Source: an uncultured Planctomycetaceae bacterium (GTDB taxonomy: Bacteria; Planctomycetota; Planctomycetia; Pirellulales; Thermoguttaceae). Taken from it: 64,000 nucleotides of DNA. Shown one piece after another: positions 61,889 to 64,000 of the stretch. The stretch's first letter is position 1. Each line of letters begins with the position of its first letter. The position numbers and the translations under genes are program-made. The stretch is from the NCBI GenBank assembly GCA_946408825.1, contig CAMJTU010000002.1:1-64000 (forward strand), in the 5' to 3' direction. Below the pieces are notes generated by a model. The model worked only from the letters and a program-made list of their open reading frames with translations. It searched no databases and was not told the DNA's origin.

Positions 61889-63247
61889 ATGCTGCTGAAA
61901 CGGAAACTTTACGACAAACTCTTGACGCTCAAGAAAACGCTTGGCGGAAAACGCGCCTTTCTCATCGAAGGAGCGAGGCGCGTCGGGAAATCCACGCTGT
62001 GCCAAGAGTTCGGCAAAAACGAATATAAGAGTTTTCTCCATATCGACTTTGCCAACTGCCCGGACGAGGTCAAAGGATATTTTCAGAGGCACATGAACGA
62101 CCTCGACACGTTTTTCATGCTCCTCTCCGCGTTTTACGGCGTCAAGTTGCACGAGCGAGACTCGCTGATTATTTTCGACGAAGTTCAGGCGTTTCCCCGG
62201 GCGCGGGAATGCGTGAAATATCTCGTCGCGGACGGGCGGTATGATTATGTCGAGACAGGGTCGCTCATTTCGATTAAGGAAAACGTGAAGGATATCGTTA
62301 TTCCGTCGGAAGAACGGCGGCTGAAGATGTATCCGCTCGATTTTGAGGAATTCTGCGACGCGCTAGGGGAGGCGCCGATCGTCGATTATATCCGGGATTG
62401 TTTTGAAAAAAGGGTTCCGCTAGAGGACGAGCTTCATTATAAGGCGATGTTGCTCTTCAAACAGCATATGCTCGTCGGCGGAATGCCTCAGAGCGTCGTC
62501 GCGTTTCTCGAGAGTCGAAAAGATTTTGACGCCGCCGACGCCGAAAAGCGCGATATCTTGTCCCTTTATCGTAGCGACGTGATGAAAATCGACGCGCGTT
62601 ATCGAAGCAAGGTTCTTTCGATTTTCGACCAAATCCCGGGACTCCTTTCACAGCATGAAAAACGCGTTGTTTTCAAAAACATTTCGCCAAACGGCGACGC
62701 CGCGCAGTATGAAGAAACTTTTTTCTGGCTCGCGGACTCGATGATCGCCAACGAATGTTTTTTGTGCAACGATCCGAACGTCGGACTTTCCCTCAATGAA
62801 AACAGGGGGTACGTCAAGTGTTACCTTGGAGACGTCGGGTTGCTCGTCAGTCACGCGTTCGATGAAAACGAACTTCTCGAGGACGAAGTTTACAAACAAA
62901 TCCTCGGCGACAAGCTCGACTTGAACGAGGGGATGCTCTATGAGAACGCCGTCGCGCAGGCGCTCGTCGCCAACGGACATAAGTTGTATTTCTACACGCG
63001 ATACAACCCGGAGAAACATCGAAACGACGTCGAAATCGACTTCATTATCTCCAACAACAGCAAACTGAAATACAAAATCTGCCCGATCGAGGTAAAATCG
63101 GGCAAAAGATACTCGATCGAGTCGCTCAAGAGATTCCGGGAAATTTTTGGCGCGAGAATCGCCGAATGCTACGTTATCCACCCGAAAAATCTCAGCGTCA
63201 AAGACGGCGTCGTCTGTATCCCGGCGTATATGACGTTTTGCTTGTGA
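61889..63247 (+). CDS. AAA ATPase with C-terminal DUF4143 domain
   Basis: 452 aa from the ATG at 61889, which has AAGG eight bases upstream; the in-frame GTG two codons before is too close to it. Walker A is GARRVGKST (28-36) and Walker B is LIIFDEVQ (D97, E98). The N-terminal AAA_14-type domain runs to about 170. The DUF4143 part (about 210-450) ends in a nuclease-like fold with DVEIDFII and CPIEVKSGKRYS, the D...ExK pattern of PD-(D/E)XK proteins. Such genes are common and mobile in anaerobes and their function is unknown. The leader carries a 34-bp triple repeat. It is convergent with the mcrC-like gene, 25 bp apart. Confidence 0.92.
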   Translation: MLLKRKLYDKLLTLKKTLGGKRAFLIEGARRVGKSTLCQEFGKNEYKSFLHIDFANCPDEVKGYFQRHMNDLDTFFMLLSAFYGVKLHERDSLIIFDEVQAFPRARECVKYLVADGRYDYVETGSLISIKENVKDIVIPSEERRLKMYPLDFEEFCDALGEAPIVDYIRDCFEKRVPLEDELHYKAMLLFKQHMLVGGMPQSVVAFLESRKDFDAADAEKRDILSLYRSDVMKIDARYRSKVLSIFDQIPGLLSQHEKRVVFKNISPNGDAAQYEETFFWLADSMIANECFLCNDPNVGLSLNENRGYVKCYLGDVGLLVSHAFDENELLEDEVYKQILGDKLDLNEGMLYENAVAQALVANGHKLYFYTRYNPEKHRNDVEIDFIISNNSKLKYKICPIEVKSGKRYSIESLKRFREIFGARIAECYVIHPKNLSVKDGVVCIPAYMTFCL

Positions 63248-63272
63248 CGGGGAAACGTTGAATCCGCTTTCT

Positions 63273-64000
63273 TTATGCGACGACGCCTAATTGCTCTGAC
63301 GCGATCTTATTCAACTGTTCGGCGATCTTAGAGAATTCGCAGTTCAAATCGAGCGTCTTAACGCATATTTTGTTTCCGCTCATCTGATACGTGTGGTCGA
63401 GGGGCGCTTCGTCGTCGGTTTGCGCGTAAAGCAACATTCCGGAAACGACGCGAGACGTTCCCGTCAACTCCGAATCTTTGTTTTTGACGTAAGCGAAAAT
63501 CTGATAGAGGTTGTTTGAATGGAGCGTGCGCGCGTCGTAGCGCGTTTGAGTCGCGTGGGAGTAGTATTTGGCGTCGAGAATGAGAATCTTATCTCCGTAG
63601 GTCAGCATGACGTCGCTTTGCATGATCGGGAGCATGGCGCTTGTTTCATCGTCGAGCGCCCACGGAATTTGGGACGAACTTACGGATATCTGCGGAAACT
63701 CTTTCCGATAGTATTCGAGGATGAATTTCTCGTAAAGCCGACACATTCGCTGTTCGTCCAAGAAATCCATTAAACGAGTTGTGCCGTCCGAATTAGTTTG
63801 CAACAGTCCCTTAATGACTAGATAGCAGATGGATATTAACATCCGATAAGACTGATTGTTGCGAGCGTACTGCAATTTCCAGTCGATAAGATGGATTTCA
63901 AGGGGGACGACGTCGACGAAAAACACGAGGAGTTTTCGAAGCTCTTTCTTTCGCGTCTTCGATATATCCGGGTGGAGAAGTAGCGTCATTGTCGTCTTGA
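63273..64000 (-). CDS. mcrC: McrC-family restriction component, 5' end beyond the window
   Basis: The frame is open to the right edge, giving at least 242 codons. The ATG at 63989 is only the first in the window and lacks a ribosome site. McrC proteins are usually longer (about 350-430 aa), so the N-terminal part is missing. LDEQRMCRLYEKFILEYYRKEFP and the nuclease motif MQSDVMLTYGDKILILDAKYY (D...DAK form of PD-(D/E)XK) mark the family. McrC works with the GTPase McrB to cut modified DNA; mcrB should lie just outside. The Lys/Tyr-rich composition differs somewhat from the housekeeping genes. Confidence 0.88.
   Translation of the reverse strand, partial: KTTMTLLLHPDISKTRKKELRKLLVFFVDVVPLEIHLIDWKLQYARNNQSYRMLISICYLVIKGLLQTNSDGTTRLMDFLDEQRMCRLYEKFILEYYRKEFPQISVSSSQIPWALDDETSAMLPIMQSDVMLTYGDKILILDAKYYSHATQTRYDARTLHSNNLYQIFAYVKNKDSELTGTSRVVSGMLLYAQTDDEAPLDHTYQMSGNKICVKTLDLNCEFSKIAEQLNKIASEQLGVVA

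Overview
The window looks like a chromosomal segment of a planctomycete (Planctomycetota). I lean towards a gut- or biomass-associated member of the Pirellulales/Thermoguttaceae type, but this is inferred from gene content and not from a phylogeny. The signs are: an ECF sigma factor directly upstream of a very large Ser/Thr kinase with the family's typical N-terminal and TPR-like C-terminal regions; a large orphan secretin; a secreted protein resembling the planctomycete-specific TIGR03009 family; cysteine-rich secreted proteins; and GH123/DUF4091, GH78 and GH33 enzymes. GC content is moderate by eye and codon use is very rich in GAC, GTC and GCG. This codon use creates long antisense open frames that are not genes.

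Layout. 1-2344: a transglutaminase-like lipoprotein gene running off the left edge, with a 15-bp repeat encoding a Glu/Pro-rich tail. 2.6-6.9 kb: a KDPG aldolase fused to a VOC domain, a DUF4886 SGNH hydrolase, an unknown secreted protein and an FGE-like protein. 7-14 kb (minus strand): aroC, purB, a cupin, two identical tRNA-Pro(CGG) genes, a thioredoxin-like protein without its CxxC motif, and a Cys-rich secreted protein. 14.5-26.2 kb (minus strand): a 1162-aa exported protein, the secretin, the kinase and its ECF sigma factor. 26.5-37.3 kb (plus strand): lysS, a LolCDE-like ABC transporter, ilvE, aroK, a nucleosidase-like protein, a DUF58 protein and an HHxxxDG acyltransferase. 37-45 kb: a GH123-like hydrolase, glyA, a Sel1-repeat protein, hemH, and an AT-rich gene of unknown function. 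45-54 kb: paaK, secreted planctomycetal proteins, an odd tRNA-Ser(GGA), an esterase plus hemolysin-III pair, rpmI-rplT without infC, and a second DUF58 protein. 54.5-61.6 kb: a glycan-use cluster of GH78 rhamnosidase, sodium/solute symporter and GH33 sialidase. 61.7-64 kb: a DUF4143 ATPase with a 34-bp triple repeat in its leader, convergent with the end of an McrC gene cut by the window edge.

How the genes work together. Exported glycosidases (GH78, GH33, GH123-like, possibly the DUF4886 and alpha/beta hydrolases), an SSS-type importer and the KDPG aldolase fit foraging on decorated host or plant glycans. aroC and aroK (chorismate), ilvE, glyA, purB, hemH, lysS, rpmI and rplT are housekeeping. 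A recurrent promoter form, close to TTGAC-N16/17-TAgAAT or TATAAT, stands before at least ten transcription units and supports many of the operon boundaries given here.

The most unusual signals are: the three 34-bp tandem repeats lying exactly between a good promoter and the start of the DUF4143 ATPase, next to McrC; the AT-rich unknown membrane protein at 43.3-44.9 kb; the tRNA-Ser that is one base short at the acceptor/D-arm junction although it has its own promoter and terminator; and the Ser/Thr kinase with an insert of about 115 residues inside its catalytic domain.
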